From positions 1 to 29,850 of the forward strand of contig CAJTQR010000008.1 in the NCBI GenBank assembly GCA_910578515.1: a stretch of DNA of 29,850 bases, written 5' to 3'. Made by a program: the position numbers and the translations under genes. Below, one piece after another: positions 1 through 7,690 of this stretch. Source of the stretch: an uncultured Duncaniella sp. (GTDB taxonomy: Bacteria > Bacteroidota > Bacteroidia > Bacteroidales > Muribaculaceae). Under the pieces are notes generated by a model. It ran no database searches, was not told the DNA's origin, and saw nothing but the letters and a program-made list of their open reading frames with translations. Every line of letters starts with the position of its first letter. Position 1 is the stretch's first letter.

Positions 1-58
1 GGATGAGTTTCTCGGGGAACTGGTACGGACCGTAGTTGTTGGAGCAGTTGGTCACTCA
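1..58 (-). pseudogene. rfbB: 3' part of dTDP-glucose 4,6-dehydratase gene (rfbB/rmlB), lacking its 5' half
   Basis: The minus strand from 55 to the window edge reads V-TNCSNNYGPYQFPEKLI, the highly conserved RmlB segment that lies roughly halfway through the ~350-residue protein. It is preceded directly by an in-frame TGA (56-58). The bases between it and the rfbC stop at 107 show no RmlB-like or RfbD-like sequence in any minus frame. The usual cluster order is rfbA-rfbC-rfbD-rfbB, so a deletion or recombination seems to have removed rfbD and the 5' half of rfbB. A chimeric contig end is the main alternative. The frame is open to the left edge, so how much follows is unknown. Confidence 0.7.
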
Positions 59-106
59 GGCGCATCCTATTTTCGAGCTACCTGTTGACTTCTGTCACAA
101 ATATGT

Positions 107-682
107 TTACTTGTCGTAGAGGTCTATGTTTATATCAAACGGTGAGTAGAAATCTTTGAACAGTTGGTGACGGGTGTCTTTGTCGGAGAGGATTGCGTCC
201 GAAGGGTCAATATGCCAGTCAATGCCGAGCGAATCATCGAGAATTGAGATTCCGCCGTCGGCCTCGGGATGGTAGAACGCGTCGCACTTATATTGAAATA
301 CCGCTACATCTGACAAGACTGCGAAGCCATGGGCAAAACCGCGAGGCACGAAAAACTGGCGGTGGTTGTCCTCCGTCAATTCCACAGCCACATGTTTGCC
401 ATAGGTTGGAGAACCCTTGCGGATGTCGACTGCGACATCAAGCACGGCCCCCTTGACACAACGCACGAGTTTGGACTGGGTGAACGGCGGACGTTGGAAA
501 TGCAGTCCGCGCATGACGCCTCTGGTCGAGCATGATTCATTGTCCTGCACGAAATCAACGGGACGAACCTTCTCGTCAAACTCCCGCTTGGAGTAGCTCT
601 CGAAGAAATACCCGCGTGCATCAGTGAACACCCGCGGCTTGATGATGACCACCCCCTCAATATCAGTCTTGATTACTTCCAT
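107..682 (-). CDS. rfbC: dTDP-4-dehydrorhamnose 3,5-epimerase
   Basis: This cytosolic enzyme epimerises dTDP-4-keto-6-deoxyglucose at C3 and C5, the third step towards dTDP-L-rhamnose. The 191-residue product has the cupin-fold RmlC signature: FTDARGYFFESY at about 19-30, RGLHFQ with the likely catalytic His61, VDIRKGSPTYGKH, and FVPRGFAHGFAVLSD. The ATG at 682 is chosen over a longer in-frame start at 733 because the protein then begins at the family's normal N-terminus (MEVIKTDIEGVV) and starts 4 bp after the rfbA stop, so the two are probably translationally coupled. It is the last intact gene of the operon in view. Its partners rfbB and rfbD are not intact here, so any role in rhamnose synthesis needs copies elsewhere. 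Confidence 0.96.
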   Translation of the reverse strand: MEVIKTDIEGVVIIKPRVFTDARGYFFESYSKREFDEKVRPVDFVQDNESCSTRGVMRGLHFQRPPFTQSKLVRCVKGAVLDVAVDIRKGSPTYGKHVAVELTEDNHRQFFVPRGFAHGFAVLSDVAVFQYKCDAFYHPEADGGISILDDSLGIDWHIDPSDAILSDKDTRHQLFKDFYSPFDINIDLYDK

Positions 683-686
683 AATA

Positions 687-1595
687 TCAATCGAGGTTTT
701 TGCTACCGGCGGCCCTGTCCATCTCCTCGACAACCTTCAGCAGGTACTGACCGTACTGGTTCTTGAGCATCGGTTGGGCGAGTTCAATCATTTTCTCCTT
801 CGAAATCCATCCCTGGCGGTAGGCGATGCCCTCGAGACAGGCTATTTTCAGACCCTGGCGCTTCTCGAGCACCTCGACATAGATGGAAGCCTCGGCAAGA
901 GAGTCATGAGTACCGGTATCGAGCCATGCGAACCCGCGGGGAAGAGTCTGTACTTTCAGTTCGCCATCCTTCAGGAATTCCTGGTTTACAGTGGTGATTT
1001 CCAGTTCGCCACGCGCTGAAGGCTTGATGCGTGCAGCCACGTCGACCACCTTGTTGGGGTAGAAATAGAGACCTACCACAGCGTAGTTTGACTTCGGATG
1101 CTCTGGCTTTTCCTCGATTGAGAGACAGTTACCATCCTTATCGAACTCAGCCACGCCGTAGCGCTCGGGGTTATTCACCCGGTAGCCGAAAACTGTAGCT
1201 TTGCCATCCTTCTCGACCGCCTCGACCGAATTTTTCAGCACGCCCGAGAAACCTGCGCCATGAAAGATGTTGTCGCCAAGCACGAGACATACCGCGTCAT
1301 CGCCGATGAACTCCCTGCCGATGATGAACGCCTGAGCGAGACCATCGGGCGAGGGCTGCTCGGCATAGGTGAACTTCACACCGTAGTCGCTGCCGTCACC
1401 GAGCAGACGCTTGAAACCGGGTAGGTCATCGGGAGTGGAGATGATGAGGATATCACGGATTCCGGCCAGCATCAACGTGGAAATCGGATAATAGACCATG
1501 GGCTTGTCATAAATCGGAAGCATCTGCTTCGAGACCCCCTTGGTAATCGGATACAAACGGGTGCCTGACCCACCGGCAAGGACAATTCCTTTCAT
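687..1595 (-). CDS. rfbA: glucose-1-phosphate thymidylyltransferase
   Basis: RmlA joins dTTP and glucose-1-phosphate to give dTDP-glucose, the entry step of dTDP-rhamnose and related 6-deoxysugars. The 302-residue protein starts MKGIVLAGGSGTRLYP, with the nucleotide-binding GGSGTRL loop at about 8-14, followed by SKQMLPIYDKPM with the conserved substrate lysine. Further family motifs are LVLGDNIFHG, EEKPEHPKSNYAVVGLYFY and the C-terminal WLDTGTHDSLAEAS. Length and order agree with bacterial RmlA over the whole protein. It lies 18 bp after gmd and 4 bp before rfbC on the same strand. GC content is clearly higher than in the central transferase genes, so it belongs to the conserved end of the locus. 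Confidence 0.97.
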   Translation of the reverse strand: MKGIVLAGGSGTRLYPITKGVSKQMLPIYDKPMVYYPISTLMLAGIRDILIISTPDDLPGFKRLLGDGSDYGVKFTYAEQPSPDGLAQAFIIGREFIGDDAVCLVLGDNIFHGAGFSGVLKNSVEAVEKDGKATVFGYRVNNPERYGVAEFDKDGNCLSIEEKPEHPKSNYAVVGLYFYPNKVVDVAARIKPSARGELEITTVNQEFLKDGELKVQTLPRGFAWLDTGTHDSLAEASIYVEVLEKRQGLKIACLEGIAYRQGWISKEKMIELAQPMLKNQYGQYLLKVVEEMDRAAGSKNLD

Positions 1596-1613
1596 GACTG
1601 TTCAGTATTCAGG

Positions 1614-2705
1614 CTATTTTACAATGCCCTTCTCAAGATATTCGGCGAGGTTTGTGCGCACTGTCTCCCCTGCGCGCTCGACTGCCACTTTTGCCATGTC
1701 GGCGTCGACCATGAGGTTGACGAGCTGCTCGAATGTAGTCTTTTTCGATGGGTCCCAGCCGAGTTTGCCCTTGGCTTTGGTCGGGTCACCCCAAAGGTTG
1801 ACCACATCGGTGGGACGGTAGAAGTCCGGAGAGACCTCAATCAGGACTTTTCCGGTCCGGGTGTCGATGCCTTTCTCATTCTCACCCTCGCCCTCAAACC
1901 TTAGCTCTATTCCGGCCCGGCGGAATGCGAGCTGGCAGAACTCACGCACGGAATGCTGCTCGCCTGTGGCGATTACATAATCCTCAGGTTTTGGCTGCTG
2001 AAGTATGAGCCACATGCACTCGACATAGTCCTTGGCATAGCCCCAGTCGCGCAGGCTCGAGAGATTGCCGAGGTAGAGTTTCTCCTGCTTGCCCTGGGCG
2101 ATACGCGCGGCTGCGAGTGTGATTTTGCGCGTCACGAATGTCTCACCACGGCGTTCCGATTCATGATTGAAGAGGATACCGGAACAGCAGAACATATTGT
2201 ATGCCTCACGGTACTCCTTCACAATCCAGAATCCGTAGAGCTTAGCAACGGCGTAGGGGGAATATGGATGAAAAGGTGTGTTCTCGTTCTGTGGAACCTC
2301 CTCGACTTTGCCGTAGAGTTCAGAAGTGGAAGCCTGATAGAAACGGCATGTATCGGCTAGTCCGCACTGGCGGATTCCCTCAAGTATACGTAGCACACCG
2401 GTTGCGTCGACATCGGCGGTGAACTCGGGCGAGTCGAACGACACCTGCACATGGCTCTGTGCAGCGAGGTTGTAAACCTCGTCGGGTCTCACCTTGTTGA
2501 GCACCTGGATTATCGACATCGAGTCGCCGAGGTCTGCATAGTGGAGATGGAAATTCGGATGTCCCTCCAGATGTGCGATACGTTCGCGGAAGTCCACCGA
2601 CGAACGGCGTATAGTGCCGTGAACATCATATCCCTTCTCAATAAGAAACTCAGCCAGAAACGAACCATCCTGACCGGTTATGCCCGTGATTAATGCTTTT
2701 TTCAT
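1614..2705 (-). CDS. gmd: GDP-mannose 4,6-dehydratase
   Basis: Gmd converts GDP-D-mannose to GDP-4-keto-6-deoxy-D-mannose, the precursor of GDP-L-fucose, GDP-D-rhamnose and GDP-perosamine. The 363-residue short-chain-dehydrogenase-type protein has the GITGQDGSFLAEFL nucleotide loop near the N-terminus, the RRSS segment, the ASTSELYG motif and the catalytic Tyr-x3-Lys in SPYAVAKLYGFW, then FNHESERRGETFVTRKIT, which is diagnostic of Gmd. Full length. No fcl/wcaG, rmd or per gene follows in the window, so the reductase, epimerase or aminotransferase that uses the product must be elsewhere. It sits between a GT2 gene and rfbA in the same operon. Confidence 0.97.
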   Translation of the reverse strand: MKKALITGITGQDGSFLAEFLIEKGYDVHGTIRRSSVDFRERIAHLEGHPNFHLHYADLGDSMSIIQVLNKVRPDEVYNLAAQSHVQVSFDSPEFTADVDATGVLRILEGIRQCGLADTCRFYQASTSELYGKVEEVPQNENTPFHPYSPYAVAKLYGFWIVKEYREAYNMFCCSGILFNHESERRGETFVTRKITLAAARIAQGKQEKLYLGNLSSLRDWGYAKDYVECMWLILQQPKPEDYVIATGEQHSVREFCQLAFRRAGIELRFEGEGENEKGIDTRTGKVLIEVSPDFYRPTDVVNLWGDPTKAKGKLGWDPSKKTTFEQLVNLMVDADMAKVAVERAGETVRTNLAEYLEKGIVK

Positions 2706-2738
2706 AAATTAGTATTACCTTAGTAGTTTGATTCTTTT

Positions 2739-3506
2739 TTACGATTTTAATATTTTGAACCTCAACATTTCGCCTATGCGGTAAGCATATCGGAGTGATT
2801 CGAGAAATACGTTGGATGACACATCATTTTTGCGGTAGGCACGGAGATGGTCGCGGATGATTTTCTTATGGCTCTCAAAACCCGATGAGGATGCGCCGCC
2901 AGTGCGCATAGTCACGAAATCCTTTGGGATGTACTTCGTGAAAATTCTATTGACGTAGATGAGACGGAGGAGTTGTTCGAAATCTGCTGCAACTTTGAAA
3001 GTGGTGTCGAAAAGACCAAATCGGGTGTAAACCGTACGGCGACAGTAGAATGATGGATGAGCTGGCATGAATCCGAGCCGCATTTTCCACCGGCGGAATG
3101 GAGCTGAGGAATAGTGGCGTACAGGGGTTGCCGTATCCATCGGGTCGACATAGTGGACATCGGCGTACACGGCATCGAACTCGCGAATCTCTCTGTTGAC
3201 AGTCGAGAGTATGTCTGATGAAGTATAGAAGTCATCAGAGTTAAGTATCCCAACGACATCCCCGGTTGCCATCATGACACCTTTGTTCATTGCATCATAT
3301 ATACCGTGGTCTGGTTCTGAAATCCATCGCAAACGTCCCTTATATCTCGGTTCGAGCTCTTGGACTATATCAAGAGTATTATCTCTTGAGCAACCATCAA
3401 CGATTATATGCTCAAAATCATCATAATCCTGAGCCAACACACTCTCCATAGTGTCACGAAGAGTCGCACCGCTATTATACGTAGCGGTGACAATGGATAT
3501 TTTCAT
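2739..3506 (-). CDS. glycosyltransferase family 2 (WcaA-like)
   Basis: Inverting GT-A glycosyltransferase that probably adds one sugar to the lipid-linked repeat unit at the cytosolic face of the membrane. The 255-residue protein opens with MKISIVTATYNSGATLRDTMESV and contains HIIVDGCSRDNT and the metal-binding NSDDFY (DxD-type) motif near residue 92, followed by a His-rich acceptor region (FMPAHPSFYCRR). No membrane segment is obvious. Donor and acceptor cannot be deduced. Base composition is intermediate between the GC-richer sugar-nucleotide genes and the AT-rich core, so it lies near the mosaic boundary. Confidence 0.9.
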   Translation of the reverse strand: MKISIVTATYNSGATLRDTMESVLAQDYDDFEHIIVDGCSRDNTLDIVQELEPRYKGRLRWISEPDHGIYDAMNKGVMMATGDVVGILNSDDFYTSSDILSTVNREIREFDAVYADVHYVDPMDTATPVRHYSSAPFRRWKMRLGFMPAHPSFYCRRTVYTRFGLFDTTFKVAADFEQLLRLIYVNRIFTKYIPKDFVTMRTGGASSSGFESHKKIIRDHLRAYRKNDVSSNVFLESLRYAYRIGEMLRFKILKS

Positions 3507-3562
3507 CAGATTAAACTAATTGAAATTAAGTAAATATAAACCAATATTGGATAAGTATTACA

Positions 3563-4476
3563 TCAAAGACGATGAGAAGCCTCATATAGCCATTTTGCCA
3601 AAATTCTTTGTCCATCAGAATTTAGATGTATGCCATCACGATATGTATTCTCGGATTCACCATAATCTAAGCCGAGTGTTATCCTTACTCCATTTTCGTT
3701 AGCCCATTTTATAATTTCTTTACCTTGTAAGTTATATTCTTTCTTATGCATTTCTGCTTTGTCTGGATGCAAATATATTTCATACCCAATATTACATCTA
3801 TCCGCAATCCGCTTAAGTTCTCCAAAACCGGGATTAAACTGCCCCGAACCTTTTTCGATACCTACTCCTTCATTAATTTTCTCATCAGGATCAGATTGTT
3901 TCGATTGTTTCAATAATCGAGGTATCACGTATCGATCAAATAATTCAACCAAAGCTAATTGATATTGCTTGTCCGGATATGATTTATGTACCCCTACTAC
4001 AGGTACAAAATCCATTATATCATGAGCATCATGACTACTGGCAACTAATAAAATCTTTTTTGCATTAAAAACACCGAATCGTTTTATATACGCGGCACAA
4101 TTATCAGGACCCCAAGATCCTGCTGAAATATTTAATATTTGAATAGTAGAATCTGAAGCTATGGTTGTCGCCAACTGGGATTGATCTGTTTGAATACCAC
4201 CATTGATGACACTGTCTCCGAGCCCAAGAACTATTATTTTAGTACTATCTGGGGCTTCGCTTCGTTGAGAATATTGATTATAATTTATTTGATTGCCAAA
4301 TCTGTGTCTTGACTGAGACGGAGCGTAAATATATTCATATTCGTCACTTGGAATACATAAAGGTGCATCACAAAAACCGAATCCACAGCGCAACACAAAC
4401 TCTAAAATGCTAACTATCAACAAAATACCCCCCCAATTAATACACGTCGAGAGATTTTTAAATTAAGTAAATTCAT
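3563..4476 (-). pseudogene. SGNH/GDSL-type hydrolase, membrane-anchored, switched out of frame at a G7 tract
   Basis: The catalytic body is read in one frame (286 codons from a TTG at 4423). It has GLGDSVINGG (SGNH block I, nucleophile Ser), NISAGSWGPDN (block II Gly), SSHDAHD (block III region) and DGIHLNSDGQRILAKWL (block V Asp-His). No ATG opens that frame. An ATG at 4476, 35 bp after the upstream GT2 stop, starts MNLLNLKISRRVLIGG, then meets a run of seven Gs (4428-4434 on the plus strand) and stops after 19 codons. One extra G joins it to the body as ...RRVLIGGGILLIVSILEFVL..., a proper signal anchor, giving 304 residues. The product would act outside the inner membrane on the polysaccharide, as an esterase or AlgX/DltD-like acyltransferase. 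It is called broken here, but probably reversibly phase-OFF rather than dead. Confidence 0.8.
4428..4434 (-). repeat. G7 homopolymer (candidate phase-variation tract, OFF state)
   Basis: Seven Gs on the coding (minus) strand, 14 codons after the ATG at 4476, inside AT-rich DNA. Seven Gs send translation to TGA at 4417-4419; eight (or five) Gs restore the SGNH hydrolase frame. Confidence 0.75.
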
Positions 4477-4511
4477 ATATTTTCATTATTATCAATTTTA
4501 CCACAATGCTG

Positions 4512-5417
4512 TTAAAGCATGATTCCGTATTCCTGGCTTAATAGAGCTTTGATTTTAGCAGGGTCATTACCACATTTTTGCTTTATTTCATATACCTTGG
4601 CATCGACAAGAGTCCGATACCACCATCCCTGAATGAATGTAAATATAAAACCCTCTTTCCCATCGCGCCAACCACCCTTGACAAAATAGCGATACACAAA
4701 ATAAGCAAATGAACGCCAAAACAGCGGTTTACGGGCGTAGCTATGTTTTTTCTTACGTTTGTTTATCGCTTGCTTGCTAATAGCCTTATTATCATCAGAT
4801 TCAGCTGCGCCTGTTATCCCTAATTCTATATCAAGTAAATCAGCAGCCTCTCTGACAGCATAATTAACATGCTTATGACAGAACCATGAAAGATTGTTCA
4901 AATTGTGGTCACAGAAATCATTTTTTAAATCAATCGTTTCTCCTCCACTTAATTGAATGTGCTCATCCATCAACCGCTGTTCGCAACATCCTTTACCATG
5001 TCGGAAGATACGAAGTAATTTTACCGGATAAATGCCTCCTTTCATCCATTTATTCATGAATATATGACGTCTGTTTATGACAAATCCATTTATATTATCA
5101 TCCGTTCGAGGAAGCACTTCCTTTAATTCTTCAATCAGTTCAGGCAATAAATATTCATCAGCATCAAGCCTGAGGACCCATTTCCCTGTTATCGGGGCAT
5201 TTTTTAATCCCCAATTAAATTGATATGCATAATTATTTACCCACTTATTCTGTAAAACTTTTACAATTGGATATTCTTTTACAATATCAAGAGTCTTGTC
5301 TGTTGAAAAGCTATCGATAATAAATATTTCCTTAGCTATCGGAAGTACATTTTCAATACATCGTCTGATATGCAACTCTTCATCCTTCGTGAGAATAATA
5401 ACTGTCAAATCAAGCAT
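4512..5417 (-). CDS. glycosyltransferase family 2 (WaaE/LgtF-like)
   Basis: GT-A transferase of 301 residues. It has TVIILTKDEELHIRRCIENV at the N-terminus, IFIIDSFSTDKT, NWGLKNAPITGKWVLRLDADEYL with the DxD metal site, and a C-terminal basic and aromatic region (RKPLFWRSFAYFVYRYFVKGGWRDGKEGF) typical of membrane-associated GT2 enzymes of the WaaE/KdtX or LgtF type, often glucosyl- or heptosyl-transferring. The specific sugar is unknown. Its start overlaps the 3' end of the preceding acetyltransferase gene by 8 bp, so the two are probably translationally coupled. It belongs to the AT-rich core. Confidence 0.9.
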   Translation of the reverse strand: MLDLTVIILTKDEELHIRRCIENVLPIAKEIFIIDSFSTDKTLDIVKEYPIVKVLQNKWVNNYAYQFNWGLKNAPITGKWVLRLDADEYLLPELIEELKEVLPRTDDNINGFVINRRHIFMNKWMKGGIYPVKLLRIFRHGKGCCEQRLMDEHIQLSGGETIDLKNDFCDHNLNNLSWFCHKHVNYAVREAADLLDIELGITGAAESDDNKAISKQAINKRKKKHSYARKPLFWRSFAYFVYRYFVKGGWRDGKEGFIFTFIQGWWYRTLVDAKVYEIKQKCGNDPAKIKALLSQEYGIML

Positions 5418-5970
5418 CTTTTATAACACGTTTTTTGATAAATTTCGCTGGGTTTCCTCCTACAACATTCCAGGCATCTACATTTTTTACAATTGTTGAA
5501 TTAGCTGCAATTACACATCCATCCCCAATATTAATCCCCGGCAAAACTGTTACACCAGTGGTTAACCAACAGCAATTACCAATTTTTATTGGTTTGATTA
5601 TCAAATCGAAGGTTGATGATGTGATATCGTGACTACCGGTAAGTAGATATGCTTCTTTTCCAATACATGTCTTTTCTCCAATCTGGATTGGAGCCATAGC
5701 ATAAATCCAACTTTTTTCACCTAAAGAAGACAAATGACCCATTTTCAGATTCCAGGGATATTCAATTTTGGCTTTTGGATGAATTGACACAGTCCATTCA
5801 ATCTCAGCGCCAAATAATTTCAGCAACACTATTCGCCATTTCCTAAAAAATGTTAAATAGGGGGGGGTAAATCGGAAAATTGAGTTGGATACAATAAGCC
5901 AAAAAAGATTTTTAATTTTTTCTCTTTTGCTCATCTGATTTGTTTGGATGGGATTAAATTTATGTTCCAT
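5410..5970 (-). CDS. WcaF-like left-handed beta-helix O-acetyltransferase (first of a tandem pair)
   Basis: 186-residue hexapeptide-repeat acyltransferase of the WcaF/NodL/maltose-acetyltransferase group, expected to use acetyl-CoA in the cytosol to acetylate a sugar of the repeat unit. Motifs: GAEIEWTVSIHPKAKIEYPWNLKMG, TGSHDITSSTFDLI with the probable catalytic His, TTGVTVLPGINIGDGCVIAANSTIVKNV, and VGGNPAKFIKKRVI. A C8 tract on the coding strand encodes Thr35-Pro-Pro37 before the helix domain; it is in frame here, so the gene is ON, and a one-base slip would remove the catalytic domain. It overlaps the next acetyltransferase gene by 11 bp and the following GT2 by 8 bp. The two acetyltransferases are paralogues. 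Confidence 0.92.
   Translation of the reverse strand: MEHKFNPIQTNQMSKREKIKNLFWLIVSNSIFRFTPPYLTFFRKWRIVLLKLFGAEIEWTVSIHPKAKIEYPWNLKMGHLSSLGEKSWIYAMAPIQIGEKTCIGKEAYLLTGSHDITSSTFDLIIKPIKIGNCCWLTTGVTVLPGINIGDGCVIAANSTIVKNVDAWNVVGGNPAKFIKKRVIKDA
5860..5867 (-). repeat. C8 homopolymer in acetyltransferase codons 35-37 (candidate phase-variation tract, ON)
   Basis: Eight Gs on the plus strand, read as ACC CCC CCC (Thr-Pro-Pro) on the coding strand. In frame at present. It lies in AT-rich DNA, upstream of the catalytic domain. Confidence 0.65.
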
Positions 5971-6505
5971 TATTTATAACACGTTGTTTTATAAATGTAG
6001 CAGGGTTTCCTCCTACAACACTCCACGGTTGAATATCCTTAAAAACAGCAGCTCGGGCTCCGACGACTGCACCCTCGTGAATTCTTACATTCATTCCTAT
6101 GAATGCTCCTGCGCCAACCCATGACTGTTTATCAATAAAAATAGGTGCTGTAATTAAGTCATGGGTAGGTGAGGTTATATCATGAGATGCTGTGCAGAGC
6201 ATGGCACCCTGGCTGACTGTTGCAAATTCTCCTATATGAACAGGAGCAACATTATAGCAATCTACGTCTGAAGCAAGACACGCATAATTATCCATTATCA
6301 GATTGGCAGGATAATACACCTTTGCAGAAGAATAAACTACAGCGGTAGGTGCTATCTTTGCACCAAAAAGTCTAAGCAAAAAGCGTTTCCAACTGGAACC
6401 GACCGAACGAGGAAGCCAACTTGCTCCAACAGACCATACTAATGACCACAAAATTCTAATTATCTGATGTTTTCTACCAAGATGGTTTACATATTTGCTA
6501 CTCAT
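5960..6505 (-). CDS. WcaF-like O-acetyltransferase (second of a tandem pair)
   Basis: 181-residue hexapeptide-repeat acetyltransferase. It shares its layout with the neighbour: a basic N-terminal helix (WKRFLLRLFGAKIA), YSSAKVYYPANLIMDNYACLASDV, CTASHDITSPTHDLITAPI with the catalytic His, WVGAGAFIGMNVRIHEGAVVGARAAVFKDI, and VGGNPATFIKQRVI. The 3' ends of the two genes also match at DNA level, so duplication or shared ancestry is likely. The segment equivalent to the neighbour's proline/C8 stretch reads LPRSVGSS and has no homopolymer, so this copy is not phase-variable by that route. It starts 3 bp after the GT4 stop and overlaps the next gene by 11 bp. Confidence 0.92.
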   Translation of the reverse strand: MSSKYVNHLGRKHQIIRILWSLVWSVGASWLPRSVGSSWKRFLLRLFGAKIAPTAVVYSSAKVYYPANLIMDNYACLASDVDCYNVAPVHIGEFATVSQGAMLCTASHDITSPTHDLITAPIFIDKQSWVGAGAFIGMNVRIHEGAVVGARAAVFKDIQPWSVVGGNPATFIKQRVINNGT

Positions 6506-6508
6506 GGC

Positions 6509-7690
6509 TTATTCATATATTGCTGATTTAACCATATTTAGGTATTCATATGCAACTTTATAATCTGTCATTCCTTTAGCAGTCTCAATAGCTCTTTTTG
6601 AAATTATTCCTCTTTCTTTAGCTGACATTTTATTTATATGATTAATCATCTCTGTCAATTCTTGTTCATCACCAGCAGTAACTAAGAATCCATTTTCTCC
6701 ATGATGTATTATTCCCTCCATTCCCTCTTTTTTTGAGGCAATTACAATACATCCTCGAGCCATGGCTTCTATATATACCAATCCAAAGACCTCCTCTGAA
6801 CTTATCATTACAAATATATCACTCTGATCCAAGTAAGAAATGATAGCACTACGGTCAATTCTACCTAATAAATTTACAGTACTTGTCAAACCATTATTTT
6901 TAATGATTCCATTTATTTTTTCATGAAGAGGTCCCTCACCAATAATATTAAATTTAAAATTTTTAATATTACTATTCATTAATGAATATAATACCGTATC
7001 AGCATATTTTCGTTTGATAAGCGTCCCAACATATATAAAATTTTTAATTGAATCCCAATTTCTTTCTGGAATATTATCCAGATAATATGATGGTATTCCT
7101 GACATGCATCTAAATGAGAATTTAACGCTTGGGAATAATTTTTCAAACTCCTTAGGAGTACTTACCTTACGGTATCCCCATACATCTGGGGCATTGATAT
7201 ATTTTGCGTATTTAAAAGGTCGGTCATGAACCACCATTGACGCTTTACAATTATATCGTTTTTTTAACGCATCAATAAAATATAACTGAGGGTCAAACCA
7301 ATGAGCAACAATTAAATCCGGTTTGAAATTTTTTCCTTCCAAATACTTTACAATACACTCCACAGCTTTACTCCGATAGGATTCTGAGACTACACTCCAT
7401 GGATGAAGTTTATATAATGGAATCCTATAAACAGGCACATTCTCAACTTCTAACGCTTCTATTTTAGAAATACGAATTTTAGGAAGTTCAAAACCAAGTT
7501 TTTTAAATAAAAAATCTGATGCGCATTTTGGGACATTATATATAATTTTTGGGAAATAGCTTGGAAGATGAATTACTTGGATATTCTCGCCTATATTCAT
7601 CCATTCCTTAACAAAGTAATGCACAACTTTCGTAAAATTTTTACCAATACCAGGACCAGGATAAATTGGAGTCAGAACTAATATATTCAT
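6509..7690 (-). CDS. glycosyltransferase family 4
   Basis: Retaining GT-B glycosyltransferase of 393 residues using a nucleotide-activated sugar. N-terminal acceptor domain: MNILVLTPIYPGPGIGKNFTKVVHYFVKEW. C-terminal Rossmann domain: NFIYVGTLIKRKYADTVLYSL, INIIGEGPLHEK-type loop, VNLLGRID, and the GT4 E-x7-E motif in SSEEVFGLVYIEAMARG followed by GFLV. Full length with an ordinary start. Donor sugar is unknown. Upstream (7691-8023) lies a decayed GT14 gene, so the transcript reaches this gene across about 330 untranslated bases, which may lower its expression. Confidence 0.93.
   Translation of the reverse strand: MNILVLTPIYPGPGIGKNFTKVVHYFVKEWMNIGENIQVIHLPSYFPKIIYNVPKCASDFLFKKLGFELPKIRISKIEALEVENVPVYRIPLYKLHPWSVVSESYRSKAVECIVKYLEGKNFKPDLIVAHWFDPQLYFIDALKKRYNCKASMVVHDRPFKYAKYINAPDVWGYRKVSTPKEFEKLFPSVKFSFRCMSGIPSYYLDNIPERNWDSIKNFIYVGTLIKRKYADTVLYSLMNSNIKNFKFNIIGEGPLHEKINGIIKNNGLTSTVNLLGRIDRSAIISYLDQSDIFVMISSEEVFGLVYIEAMARGCIVIASKKEGMEGIIHHGENGFLVTAGDEQELTEMINHINKMSAKERGIISKRAIETAKGMTDYKVAYEYLNMVKSAIYE

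Noticed and set aside
683..733. Upstream in-frame start that would lengthen rfbC by 17 residues
   Set aside because: It would overlap the end of rfbA by 47 bp and add a segment absent from the RmlC family; the ATG at 682 gives the family N-terminus.
624..1019. Open frame of 131 codons on the plus strand across rfbC and rfbA
   Set aside because: Antisense shadow of two conserved genes.
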